Shown: piece by piece, positions 38,353 to 49,748 of the stretch
Numbering within the stretch: the first letter of the stretch is position 1
Layout: every line of letters begins with the position of its first letter
Assembly (NCBI GenBank): GCA_002914845.1
Contig: JXTC01000011.1
Span: 804,429 to 868,428 of the forward strand
From: Trema orientale
Taxonomy: Eukaryota > Streptophyta > Magnoliopsida > Rosales > Cannabaceae
Length of the DNA stretch: 64,000 nt
Direction: 5' to 3'
Notes under the pieces: model-generated
Seen by the model: only the letters and a program-made list of their open reading frames with translations
Databases searched by the model: none
Told to the model about the DNA's origin: nothing
Program-made: the position numbers and the translations under genes

Positions 38353-39620
38353 ATATATATATATGTTTGAATTTTAGATCTATACCTCTAGTTGCATGGA
38401 TTAATTGTTTTATCCACTTTTTTTTTGTTCCACCTGCAATTACTCAAATATTACCCAACAATATTGCGGTTCACACAAAAAATTGGCAAGTTTTCGTAGT
38501 CAATAGATATAAAAATGCGAGAACCTTACTGTTCAATCAAGAGAGTTTCGGGGAGCTCCCGATATCAACATCAATTAGCAACTGAGCAAAATGACCATAA
38601 CACCATCAAAGAGTGGCCTTGTCTGCAATCCGGAATTATATGTTCTTTTAATTCAATATTGATTGTACTTTTATTATAACAATATTGTTCAAATTGAGGC
38701 TTCGAACAAAAATATACAGTTCATAGTAGTCTACTCTGACATTTGAAGGTTTAAGAATAAAAATGAGCCAAAATTATGATTTAAAGATCAAACATTTTAA
38801 TATTCAAGAACACAAACAGGATTTATATTCGAATTCACCATGAACTAGAAACAAGATTAATACCAAGTACAATACATTATGCAAATAGAAACTTTGGTTG
38901 GAATGGTACGTAGGTTAGGCTGCATCTTCCTTTCCTTTTTTTTTTTTTTTTTGGGTAGGCTCAATTTGCACCACCAAAAACTCGTCTTCCTATCTCGCAC
39001 ATGAAACCAGCATAGTGTAAATCGAGCCTAGCTAGCAAAACCAAAAAAAAAAAACCCGTGCGACTTGACGCCCTCGTTCTCGGAATCTTCACATCTTTGT
39101 TTCCATATTAATATACACCTTTGACTTGTTAGTACTCGGTCCTTATCATAGATGTTGCCAGGCTGGAAAGAAGAACATATACGTATTAATCAATGCCAAG
39201 TTGGATTTGGAAGAACAAGACAGGTTAAAGTTAATCCATGTCAGTGAACCGCAAAGGTGTACACTTTAAACGAATAAGTATACGTTCGATTTGGAAGCGA
39301 TTATTCTAATTGCATTTGCTAATGAACTATTGAGTTTATATATTTAGATATACCAAGTGGGATTAAATTAAATAACTAGAAAGCGCTAGTACTGAGTAGA
39401 CCTGCACCGGAAAAATAAGTCAACAAGTTCCATATGTTCTTCACCAACCCCACAACCTCTTTTAATTAACACTCTGTATTAAAGCTGTAAAGTTGTTTTG
39501 TTATCATTATTGTTATATTATTTTTAATATTTCGAAAAAAAGGACACTTTCCATGACGGAGGGCCAAGTTGTTCTCTCTCTCTCTCTTTCATACCACTTC
39601 TTACTCTTATAGAGACCCAC
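38353..39620. other. Intergenic and upstream region of GASA-1
   Basis: No gene seen up to about 39060. From there it starts to resemble the stretch upstream of GASA-2 (TTTGTTTCCAT, then ATCATAGATGTTGCCA-GCTGGAAAGAA at 39145 and 49281), marking the start of the duplicated unit. Confidence 0.5.
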
Positions 39621-39628
39621 TATAAATA
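39621..39628 (+). promoter_or_regulatory. TATA box of GASA-1
   Basis: TATAAATA, 129 bp upstream of the ATG, in a block (CTATAAATATGCGCATA) shared with GASA-2. Confidence 0.6.
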
Positions 39629-39756
39629 TGCGCATATATAGGTCTTGAAGTCTAGTTATAATATTAGTACGTGATTCATTAATTTTAAGCTCCTAAATTA
39701 ATATTAGAGAGTACCATTTCGGATTTTCTTTGCACTTTTTCAATAGTTAAAAAAAG

Positions 39757-40172
39757 ATGAAACTTGTTGTGCTGCTACTTCTTTCAATCTTTTTCAGCTC
39801 TACTTTGCTTCAGGTCACAATGGCTGATCCAACCAACGTGGTTGTTCCAAGTAAGATCAATATATATCCTATTTAATTTGCTTACATAGATTTTTTTAAT
39901 TGAAAAAAAAAAGGAAAGAAAGCTAAAAGATAATATTTTTGTCGTGGACTAATTGGAGTTTACATTACTTTTTTTTTTTTTCTTAAGGCACTTGTGATTC
40001 AAAATGCGAGGCAAGGTGTGCCAAGGCTGAATTGAAGGATCGATGCTTGAAGTACTGCGGTATCTGCTGCCAACAGTGTAGCTGTGTTCCTTCAGGGACC
40101 TACGGAAACAAGTCGGAATGCCCTTGCTACCGGGACAAGTTGAGTTCCAAGGGCACCCCCAAGTGCCCTTGA
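39757..40172 (+). CDS. Snakin/GASA cysteine-rich peptide, copy 1
   Basis: Exon 1 is 39757-39850 and exon 2 is 39988-40172 (92 aa). A signal peptide ([13 protein letters not shown], predicted cleavage near MA|DP) and a short linker lead to a C-terminal domain of about 60 residues with the 12 cysteines of the GASA family in the C-x3-C-x3-C-x8-C-x3-C-x2-CC-x2-C-x-C-x11-C-x-C-x12-C order, ending KCP. The motif KYCGICC-x2-C-x-CVPSGT is closest to snakin-1. GASA/snakin peptides are secreted, often gibberellin-responsive, and act in growth and antimicrobial defence; the role here is inferred. AATAAA at 40282-40287 is a possible poly(A) signal. It is a tandem duplicate of the gene at 49749, convergent with PUB-1. 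Confidence 0.93.
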
Positions 40173-40885
40173 TTCGTCTTTTCTTTAATTAATATTGTCA
40201 TTCATTGTATTTTGGTTTTCTTATTGTAATTTGGTTCACCATAGTCAAAGTAAATGTGTCCTAGCTAGAAATCTAGTTGAAAATAAAAGTTAAGGAAAAT
40301 CTATAAGCTGAGCTAAGATTAAGATCACCTATGTATGCTCAGGGGGTAATAAGAAAGGAATAATGGGATACTAATCATGCTGTTAAGTGATTATGTTTCT
40401 CGTGTATAATGTATTGAAGTCGGTATTGTATTGTTTTCCTTCCAAACATTATTCACGCTCAGTTTTATGTTTGTTTAACTCCGACTCCAATTGGAAACAT
40501 ACATTATAATATCGGTTGGTTTAGTGCTCAATACTGAAATGCATTGTAAAATAATTAGATTTTTCTAGATAAGTCTCATGAAAATGGTTACTTAATACCA
40601 ATAATTTAGACTACAAATAAAAAATATTCAGCTACCTATTGTGAGAGAATTCAGAAATGTCAAATGGGTTAGAATACCCATTAGCCGCGATAACATGGAA
40701 AGAAAAAGTTCATGCCAAACGCGGCATGCGTGTTCTTTTCGGAGTCATGTTTTTAGGCACGGGAACAACCGAAAGAGTACTACACAAGCAGGATACAAAT
40801 ACATTTAAAAAATTTGTTCATATATGTATTAATATGTCGTATGTTAATGTTGTATATTTTCTAATCTCTAATCTTTTGTTGCATA

Positions 40886-41552
40886 TGTTGGAACGTGGCT
40901 TTAATTAAGCTTATTGTTTTTAGGCCCAAGCCCAAATCTCTTATGTGAAATTTCCTTTTCTCTTTTGTTTAGTCAGCAGGCCCATTAATCTCCCTTAGTT
41001 GCCGTTTTTCACTTTTGTTGCCCTTTCTTAGTTTTAGCCGGTTATTCAAGTTTGTGGATATATATATATATATATATATATATAATGTGAATAGAGGAGT
41101 GTAGCAGCCATACGAAGTCTTTTGGGTAATCATTTGTATTTGGTCTCTCAATACACAAATTTTTCTCTTTTAGTTTGTAGGAATTTTAGTATAAACAAGT
41201 TTTGGGGTTTAGGTTTCTTTGTAGCTTGTTTATTTGTTATTTCTTTTTGATATTGGCATCAAGATTGTTAGCAAAGTATCTTCTCTGCGGTCTTGGTTGC
41301 TTTTGTAAGAGAGAAATTTGGGTGTATTTGGGATTTGGATGTGAGGGAAATTTTGTCAGACTTTTGTAATCTCCTTTGGTTATAGTGGAATTCTTCACTG
41401 TCTCCGACGTGGACGTAGGCTATATTTTATAGCTGAACCACGATAAATCCTTGTGTTGCTTATGATTTTTTGTTATTTATATTTTGTCGTAAATCTACTT
41501 AATTTGAGGTTTGTCTAACAAATTTAGTATTTGTGCTTCCGCTGGCACAACA
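40886..41552 (+). repeat. 5' LTR of the copia element
   Basis: 667 bp with a (TA)n tract at about 41058-41083. Five mismatches to the 3' LTR in the first about 120 bp, by eye. Confidence 0.93.
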
Positions 41553-41554
41553 AG

Positions 41555-41566
41555 TGGTATCAGAGC
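41555..41566 (+). other. Primer-binding site (initiator tRNA-Met)
   Basis: TGGTATCAGAGC, two bases after the 5' LTR, the standard plant copia primer-binding site. Confidence 0.92.
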
Positions 41567-41634
41567 TTTAGGTTCTTTGATTTGATTTTGGGCTTGTTAA
41601 TTTGTCAAATTATTTTAGATTTTTGGCTTCTGCG

Positions 41635-43864
41635 ATGGCGACAACGACAATATATGAAGTTGCGAAATTCGATGGGAATGTCTTCAGTCTTTGGCGTGTT
41701 AAGATGCGAGCTCTTCTAGTTCAGCAAAGGTTACTTAAGGTGCTAAAAGGTAGGGAAGCTTTGCCAGTAAATTTGTCAGATGAAGAGAAGGAGGATCGCT
41801 TAGAACGGGCACATAGTGCTATTCAGTTGTCTTTGTCAGATGAGGTGCTGCGTGAGGTTGCTGACGAGACTACTGCTTCTGGGTTGTGGCTTAAGCTTGA
41901 GAGTCTGTATATGACTAAGTCCCTCACCAATCGGCTATATTTGAAGCAGCGTTTGTACACTCTTCATATGTTTGAAGGTACACCTATTAAGAGTCATCTT
42001 GATGAATTAAATAGAATTATTCTGGATCTGAAAAATATTGATGTGAAAATTGATGATGAGGATCAGGCCTTAATTTTGTTATATTCTTTACCTCGTTCGT
42101 ATGAGCATTTTATTGATACTATGTTATATGGGAGAGACACTATTAGTATAGAAGATGTTAAGGCATCCTTGAATTCTAAGGAATTGAAGAAAAAAGTGTC
42201 TGAAAGTTGAGATGAAAATCAATCAAGTGCATGAGTTGCTAGAGGTAGAGAAAAGGGAAAAGGCGAAAATAGAAATAGAGGAAAGTCCAAGAATAGGAAG
42301 GGCAATTACAATTATTGTCATCAACCAGGGCACTGGAAATTTGAATGTCCAAAGATTAAAGGAAATAAGGAGACTGGTGAAAAATCCTCTACTACAGATA
42401 ATCATGCTAGTTTTGCTGAGGATGGTTCTAATGACAGTGATTATATTCTATCTGTTTCTGGTAATTGCTTAGGCAATTCTTGGATTCTTGATTCGGGTTG
42501 CTCCTATCATATGTGTCCCATTAGAAATTAATTTGTAGATTATCAATCTGTTGATAGGGGTTCTGTCTTCCTGGGGAATAACATGTCCTGCAAAGTTGTT
42601 GGTGTAGGTACTGTTCGAATTAAGAGGTATGACGGTGTTATTAGAACTTTGACCGATGTTAGACATATGCCAGATTTGAGAAAAAACCTTATATCTTTGG
42701 GGACACTCGACTCACAAGGTTATAAGTATTCAGCTGAAGGTGGAGTTTTGAGTGTTAGTAAGGATGCTCATGTGGTGATTAAGGGAAAATTGCATAATAG
42801 CCTCTATTTTCTTCATGGTAGTATAGTGGATGGTGCTACTATGGCCTCATCTTGTTTTGTTCCAGATTTTGATACTATGAATTTGTTGGATGGTCAGAAA
42901 ATTAGAAAGTTTAACTTTTGTAATTATTGTGTTTATGGGACACGATATATGGTCAAATTTGGTTCCACTGTTTGTAGGAAGAAAGGCATAATGGATTATA
43001 TTCATTTAGAATTTTCGAGTCTTTCTCCTAATTTGTCTATGGGTGATTCTTGTTATTTTCTGATATTTGATGATGACTATAGTGTAAAATTTTGTGAGAG
43101 TCAATTCTGCAAGGAGGAAAAGATAGTGAGACACTGCACTATTTGGAAGACACCACAATGATTTTTTGTTACAGATTATTTGATTTGGATTCTTTTGGGG
43201 AAAGCTTGCTACTTGCTTTCTGTTGTTTGCATGCCGAAAGGTATTTGGATTGAAGTTTTTAGATATGCATGCTATTTGGTCAAAAGATCTCCATCAACTA
43301 CATTTTGTTTGAAGACTCCATTTGAGGTATGGCTTGGTAATTCTGCTATCTTTGATTTGAAATTATTTGGTTGTCCTGCTTTTGCTCTTGTGAATGATGG
43401 TAAACTCGAGTGATTGACAACAATCTTCCATGGATTTGAGTTTGAGGTGAACGGCTTTTGGTTGTAGTTTATTGAGCCATTGTCACCAAGTTTGTTAGTT
43501 AGTAGAGTTCTTAAATTTGATAAGTTGGCCATTCTATTTGATATAGGGGAGTTAGTATGTGCAGATAAAGATTCCGGTATTTGTAAGCAAGTGGAGCTTC
43601 CAGTTGAAATTTTTGGTTCTATTACTTTGTTTGTTGTTAGTAGAGAGAGGGGTTTACCTCATTGGTTTAATTTTGCAGAGTTAGTTTCTTTTGTATTAGC
43701 TGCGACAAATATAGTGACCGAGTCGGGTGCTATTTGGAAGTTCAAGCACTGCTTGGACTTATTTGGTATTGCAGATTGTGATTAGCCCTTCGGGATTTTG
43801 GAGGAGATGGCGAATGTGTTTCATTATTTTTGGACTTGGCTTAATTTTGCGCCAAGATGGAGAT
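41635..43864 (+). pseudogene. Decayed, internally deleted gag-pol of the copia element
   Basis: An intact Gag-like segment covers 41635-42210 (UBN2/gag type: [40 protein letters not shown]). It ends in a stop, and the frame shifts afterwards. A CCHC zinc knuckle (CHQPGHWKFEC) is at about 42316-42349. A DSGCSYHMC protease-type motif is at 42490, followed by an in-frame TAA. GAG-pre-integrase sequence runs 42583-42840 (VRHMPDLRKNLISLG). Integrase remnants lie at about 42900-43410 (YLVKRSPSTTF, FGCPAFA). The catalytic YVDD region and RNase H are missing. A weak polypurine tract lies just before the 3' LTR (about 43854-43863). Confidence 0.85.
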
Positions 43865-44518
43865 TGTTGGAACGTGGCTTTAATTAAGCTCATTGTTTTT
43901 AGGTCCAAGCCCAAATCTCTTATGAGAAATTTCCTTTTCTCTTTTGTTTAGTCAGCAGGCCAATTAATCTCTCTTAGTTGCCGTTTTTCACTTTTGTTGC
44001 CCTTTCTTAGTTTTAGCCGGTTATTCAAGTTTGTGGATATATATATATGCAACGTGAATAGAGGAGTGTAGCAGTCACACGAAGTCTTTTGGGTAGCCGT
44101 TTGTATTTGGTCTCTCAATACACAAATTCTTCTCTTTTAATTTGTAGAAATTTTAGTATAAACAAGTTTTGGAGTTTAGGTTTCTTTGTAGCTTGTTTAT
44201 TTGTTATTTCTTTTTGATATTGGCATCAAGATTGTTAGCAAAGCATCTTCTTTCGGTCTTGGTTGCTTTTGTGAGAGAGAGATTTGGGTGTATTTGGGAT
44301 TTGGGTGTGAGAGAAATTTAGCCAGACTTTTGTAATCTCCTTTGATTATAGTAGAATTCTTTGCCGTCTTCAACGTGGACGTAGGCTATATTTTATAGCT
44401 GAACCACGATAAATTCTTGTGTTACTTGTGATTTTCTATTATTTATATTTTGTCGTAAATCCACTTAATTTGATGTTTATCTAACAAATTTGGTATTTGT
44501 GCTTCCGTTGGCATAACA
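43865..44518 (+). repeat. 3' LTR of the copia element
   Basis: 654 bp, collinear with the 5' LTR; the main length difference is a shorter TA tract. Confidence 0.93.
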
Positions 44519-44523
44519 GCATA

Positions 44524-46253
44524 GTATAGATTATCTATAGCTTAATTTTCATTTACAAGTATATAAGTACGTATGTAATTTAACAAATTAAATGGTACAT
44601 ATTTGTTCTTATGAACTTAATTTTGCTTATTAAGGAGTTTCTTATTATTATTATTATTATAACAAAATACATCAATTTTTGAATAAATAAATCAATTTTT
44701 CAAAAAAAATAAGTTAGTATATTTTGATATACCAAATATAAAAACGGCCATTTTTTAACTAATTTTCAAAATTCGATCATTTTTAACGGTGTTTGAAAAA
44801 CGACTATTTTACAAATTATGATCCAAAATTTGGTCATTTAGCTAAAAAGCCCTAAATAAAAAGAAAATTAGGAAAAAATTAAGGAAGATGGACATTTTTT
44901 TTTCCCGCTCTGAAGAAGGATAAGACTAACAATGCTGTGTACATGACCCGTTTTCTTGATGAAGCACCCTAGCTAACTTCACTTGCTGTTTCAATGTTGG
45001 CCGTTTTGTTATAGGTCATTTGAGTTGTGACTTTGACGACGTTTTGGCAATAATACATTGGAGATACATTTGTTTCATTAACCAAAAATATAGATTATTG
45101 ACAATTTAACAAAGTTGATGACGCTTCGTGGAAATCTCATATAAAATAGATAGAAGAAATTTCGAAAAAATAAAAATAATGAGAAAAAGTTCTAGTATAA
45201 ACGAAGTGGAGTTTTTTTTTCTTTTTTCTTTTTTTTTTTCCGTGGGAATGAGGAAAGAAAAAAGATTAACTACGAGGAAAATACGTCTATATCTAGAGCT
45301 ATTTTTTATAACTAATTTTTTAAGACAACACTTACAATTTCAAATATAATTGTTTTATGACTAACAATTGCAGCCTAAACAATAATCACGGTCAGTCATA
45401 ATGAAAAACTAATCACAAAATATCGATTCGAAAAGAGTCATAGATCGCTTCGATAGTTTCAAAAAAAGTAATACTTTTAGGTCACTCATATTAGGGACAA
45501 TATGACAGAAATCAATGTTGGTACTTATCTAGTATGCCAACCTATGCTAGCTATTAATGCCCAAAAAATTAATTACAATAAGAAAATAAAAGTACAAATG
45601 GTTCGAAAGGAAATTAAAACGCAAAAACAAAGCAAGAACAAGAGCAATGCTCTAAGCAAAACCATAATAATTAAGCACACTGGTCAGTCATTTTTTGTTT
45701 ATAAGTCATAATTTCGTCCACTATTTGGGTCATGTGATGTAAATTTTTCAAGACATATTCGACTTAAACTTCAACGTAAGTAGTGAGAACCCGAACTCCA
45801 AGCTTAGATTTGGGAGGGCCAGCTGTTATTTGAAATTAAGATAATATGATTATACTACAAGGCATTGTTTTTCGCAAGCTCACTGCGAAGAGACAAAAAC
45901 ACGTGCAAAATAATAATGAGAATGAATCTGAAGCCCTACGTTAACGCATACAACAATAGATTATTCATCTGTTTTGTAAACGAAGTTCACTTCCCACGTC
46001 CATATGCATCATATATATATATATATATATACAATCAAGTATTGTACAAGACTTGATCAAATCAGTCACAACTCATATTCTCTCTCTCTCTCTCTTAACA
46101 AATCATGTAAAATTGTACAAAATAAGACCCTCCAATTTCAAATGAATTAGCCGCATTGTCAAAAGTACACACATAGTTTACGAAACTTGAGTCAAAAACT
46201 TAGGTCACTCCATGGATTCTGTTAAAAAGTCAACGTCTCCCTGCATTACCAAA
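44524..46253. other. Convergent intergenic region, GASA-1 / PUB-1
   Basis: Continues the GASA-1 3' flank after the copia insertion. 44940-45080 and 45700-46250 align with 50580-50700 and 51040-51500 of unit B. 44700-44865 is an AT-rich transposon-like block (GGTCATTTAGCTAAAAAG). TA and TC microsatellites at 46014-46032 and 46079-46095. No other gene. Confidence 0.5.
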
Positions 46254-49198
46254 TTAGTGATTGTTTCTGAAGTAGCTCAGAAGTGCCTTGGCCTGCAAGC
46301 AACCAAAAATTTGGACACGAAATTTTTACACTTCACAAACTTAATATGTCTTGCTTGAATTATGACAATCAAGTCAAGTCGGCATAATTGTATATATGTA
46401 TATAGTAAGTTAGAGTTAGGTTTAAATGACCACTGTTAAATATAGAACTTGGTTGGACAATAGAGAACTACTGAAAATAAAGAGGCTGAAATGTACATAA
46501 TTGAAAACTGAAGGACCATTTAACTAACTGGATTCAATTAATATTTCGGAAAGTAAAATACTGAATTTAAAGTGCTGGAATATAATTTACTAAAATTTAA
46601 AGGAACTGAAATGAAATAGCTGAAAAAAGTAGAGAGAGAGGACCAGTTTAGAGTAACTGGAATTACAGGAAAAATATACAGCTGATAAAAGATATATATC
46701 TTTGTCATAGTTTGATCTTCAAAGTACCATTAAAACAAGTAACAAACTGGGGTCTTTAATAGCTCAATAAATGTAGAGTTCCTCTTGATCTTGCTATAAA
46801 AATTTTGAAATATAAGTATATGTACGTAGATACAAGATTATAGAAGAAACGGAAATGAAGAGAAGCAAAGAAAACAGAGAGGGATCTCTACTGTTTATGA
46901 GAATATATGGTGCTGATCATGCATGAAAAGGCTAAAAGGGGTGGTTTAAGCCATGCACGTACGAAGAAAATAACTAAAGGAAAAAGATCTTGAAGTCTAT
47001 TCGTATAGGTTAAGATTTCAGATGGGGTCTATCGGGTAAAGAGGAGGAAATGGCTGAAGGATTTTGTAGTTTTAGTTTAATTACCAGGGTTCTAAATGAG
47101 TGCATCAGTGTCCCATATGAGCTGAGAAGACCTTTATTCATAGGAGATTTGAGCCTCGAGCTGTAAGTATTGTAATTTCTTAAGACCCTCCCAGGTGTTA
47201 GTGGAAGACAAGGCTGTGTCAAGATCATCTAATTTTTCTACTGCATTTCTTTCCTAAATCAGAAAGAAATCATATAGTTTTGTTCTCCTTTAGAAAATAA
47301 TCTTATTCATAGGACGATCAAACCTTAGTCTAGGCCTTTCTATTCCATCTTCTCGACAATTGCCACCTGTCAGTATTTTCTGGTATTTAAATTAGAGTAA
47401 TGCCAAGGGCACCGTATGGTGCTCAATATATATTATGTATTAGTCTGTTATATGTTATAAGCTAATTATAATTGTATATTTGGTGGGATCCATTTTATTG
47501 ATCATAATCATCACAGAATTATATCTTATGTGGTTTTGACATTAGTGATACTCCATTCATTGCTTTTTAAAATAAGTAGTTTCAACAGAAAGCAACCCCG
47601 CTGTTTTTTCTACTACTCCTTTATTGCAGGGGTGTTTCACGTGGGATGTATGCTCGCAATTGCTAATCTTAGCTTGTTTTCTTCACAAAATGAGCTAATC
47701 CTAAAGACGTGGTACTCAAATAAATTATGATAAATGGCAGTGTATTCTACCATTTTCCTTTAGTTCCATGAGGCAAGGAATATAGCTTGAAGTGTTTTCT
47801 TAACCTTCCATGCTAAATACCTATCATTTATCTGTCTCTTTTAAAATCACCGTTTTCCTAACTATGTTCTTTGTTCGTTTATCCAAATCTCAAAATAATA
47901 TAATTTAGGCACTTACCCAAGACAAAGTTATTTAAAAGAAAGTAATTGTGTCATATATAACACTTCTGCTGCAAACGTTGGGTAAATTGCTCTACGACAC
48001 TTAAAACGCATTGTCCACATATGCGTGTGAAGGGGCGACTTTTCTTTGGCATTGTATGAAAAATAAGCAACGTATTTATCTTTTTTGTAGGAGTGTGAAA
48101 GAGAAAGTTGCTAGAGAGAAGAGCACCGGTTACAAGTTACAAGGAGCAGGGTACCTTTTCTTTGGCCCTTGGAGTGCCAGATTGTGACAATGCCACCAAC
48201 GGAGGGACTGCTCCTTCTTGCAGAACCATGTTACAAAACCGACCACTATTTGTGCAGAGTTGTAAAAGAGCAGCAGCTGCATGCTCCTTCCCTCTAGCAG
48301 AACCCAACTCAACAGCCTCAACCAAACCAGGGATCCCACCTTCCTGACCAATCGCGGTCCTTCCCTCGGGGATGGTAGCGAGATTCGCCAAAGCAGCAAC
48401 TGCCTTGTCCACCAGGCCACCAGCCGGTTCCAATATCACTTCTACCAGGTGCTTCACGGCACCAGCTTGAACAATCCGAGCCTTGTTCCCATGACATATC
48501 GACAAATTGAACAAAGCTGTGACTGCATCTTTCTTTCCCTGGGGAGTTCCACTCCCCAATAAATCAACCAAAGGCCTGATAGCTCCAGACCTTCCTATCT
48601 CAATTTTGTTGTCTCCAATCACCGAAAGACTAAAGAGAGTGGCAGCTGAGTTCTCCTTTGCCTCAGGGCTCCCTGTCTCTAGGACATGAATCAAAGGCTC
48701 AATTGCATCGGCGCTCGCAATCGCAGTTTTGTTGTTATCATTGATCGACAAATTCAGAAGCGCTGTGACCGCGTTTTCCTGAATTTCCAAGTCTGTCGAG
48801 CGCAGCAAATCAACCAACAAGCTAATGGCACCACAGTTTGCTCGAGCAATCCAATTGTCCATGTTATCTCTGGCAAGTAACCGAAGTTCAGCTGTTGCAT
48901 CTCTTTGAGTATCAACTGAATCACTTTGCAGGTCCTCGACTAGCTTCCGAACTCGAGCTTCAGTGGCAGAAAGGTCAACCCTTGTTTCAACTAAAGGCGA
49001 AGAAACTATTCTTGGTGATGTAGAAGTTTGGCCAAGTACTGAGACTGTACTCTTTTGTTCTGAGTTAGTGGACCTGTCTTCAGAATCTTTCAGTGACATT
49101 CTTGCAATATATAAGCCCTGCTCATAACAAAATTGTTGTTTGACGGAATGTTCAAATGACATCTCTTTTCTCCTCCTCCTCCTCCTCAGAAGCTTCAT
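46254..49198 (-). CDS. Truncated PUB4-like paralogue, ARM repeats only (PUB-1)
   Basis: Exon 1 is 49198-48155 and exon 2 is 46292-46254; together they encode 360 aa with no internal stop. From about residue 28 it aligns with the PUB-2 linker (STNSE-KST), and from about residue 60 with the whole ARM domain (VRKLVEDLQS-SVDTQRDAT-ELRLLAR to LSQSGTPRAKEK). The UND and U-box are absent, so it cannot bind an E2 in the usual way. About 85 linker residues between STSP and RIVSSP of PUB-2 are also missing. The N-terminus (MKLLRRRRRRKEM) has no counterpart in PUB-2. The last exon ends earlier (FRNNH-stop instead of FRNNRHGNAGRG). The intact frame suggests either recent origin or a retained ARM-only role; it may also be a non-expressed gene fragment. 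It diverges from GASA-2. Confidence 0.7.
46293..48154 (-). other. Expanded PUB-1 intron with insertions
   Basis: 1862 bp against 156 bp in PUB-2. It contains a MITE-like start (AATGCCAAGGGCACC at 47399, then AGCTAATTATAATTGTA) related to the 17920 element, and otherwise AT-rich sequence. No gene seen. Confidence 0.5.
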
Positions 49199-49748
49199 GT
49201 ATATACCTTTGTTTCCATTTCCCTAATACATTGTTTGTTTATACAACGTTGACCGGACAATTGGTCTTCTGTCTTCATCGATCATAGATGTTGCCAAGCT
49301 GGAAAGAAAGCAATACAAAACATTTAAGTACCAGCAGCTAATGAAATACGGATAATATATATTATTATATTCCAAGTGGGATTAATATAACTTAGAAAAG
49401 CAAAAGGCCAAAACTGAGTAGACCAACAACGGAAAAATGTGTCAACAAGATCCTCATTTTCCACACCAACTCCGTCTGACACTCTGTATTAGAGCTGTAA
49501 AGTTGTTTTGTTATTGTTGTTCTTCTTAATATTTCTTTGAAACAAATAAGGGCACTTTCATGGAAGGACCAGTTATGAGTTTTCTCTCTTTCATAATTAA
49601 AACGTCCGCTTCTTATAAAGAGCCACTATAAATATGCGCATAGGTCTTGAGGTCTAGTATTAGTACGTGGTTTATTGTAAGCTCCTAAATTAATATTAGA
49701 GAATACCATTTGAGATCTTATTTGTACTTTTTCATTAGTCAAAAAAAG
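49199..49748. promoter_or_regulatory. Divergent spacer between PUB-1 and GASA-2
   Basis: 550 bp between the two start codons. The GASA-2 TATA box (TATAAATA) is at 49627-49634. The part from about 49281 matches the GASA-1 upstream region. Any PUB-1 promoter here would be new, because it arose at the duplication junction. Confidence 0.55.

Larger units (their letters stand above)
40886..44518 (+). mobile_element. Ty1/copia LTR retrotransposon, defective
   Basis: Two LTRs (TGTTGG...AACA), a tRNA-Met primer-binding site and a perfect 5-bp target duplication GCATA (40881-40885 and 44519-44523). The interior is only about 2.3 kb. Gag, zinc knuckle, protease motif and integrase pieces are visible, but no reverse transcriptase/RNase H region. 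It sits in the 3' flank of GASA-1 inside duplication unit A and is absent from unit B. Confidence 0.93.
39065..49125. repeat. Segmental duplication, unit A (GASA-1 + PUB-1)
   Basis: It aligns in order with unit B (about 49165-52960): GASA upstream region, GASA gene and its 3' flank (GTAATAAGAA, TTGAAGTCGGTATT), the TTTTGACGA-GTTTTGGCAA block (45035 and 50670), the PUB last exon and the PUB ARM exon. It is longer than unit B because of the copia insertion (40886-44518) and an expanded PUB-1 intron (46293-48154). Borders are approximate. Confidence 0.75.
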
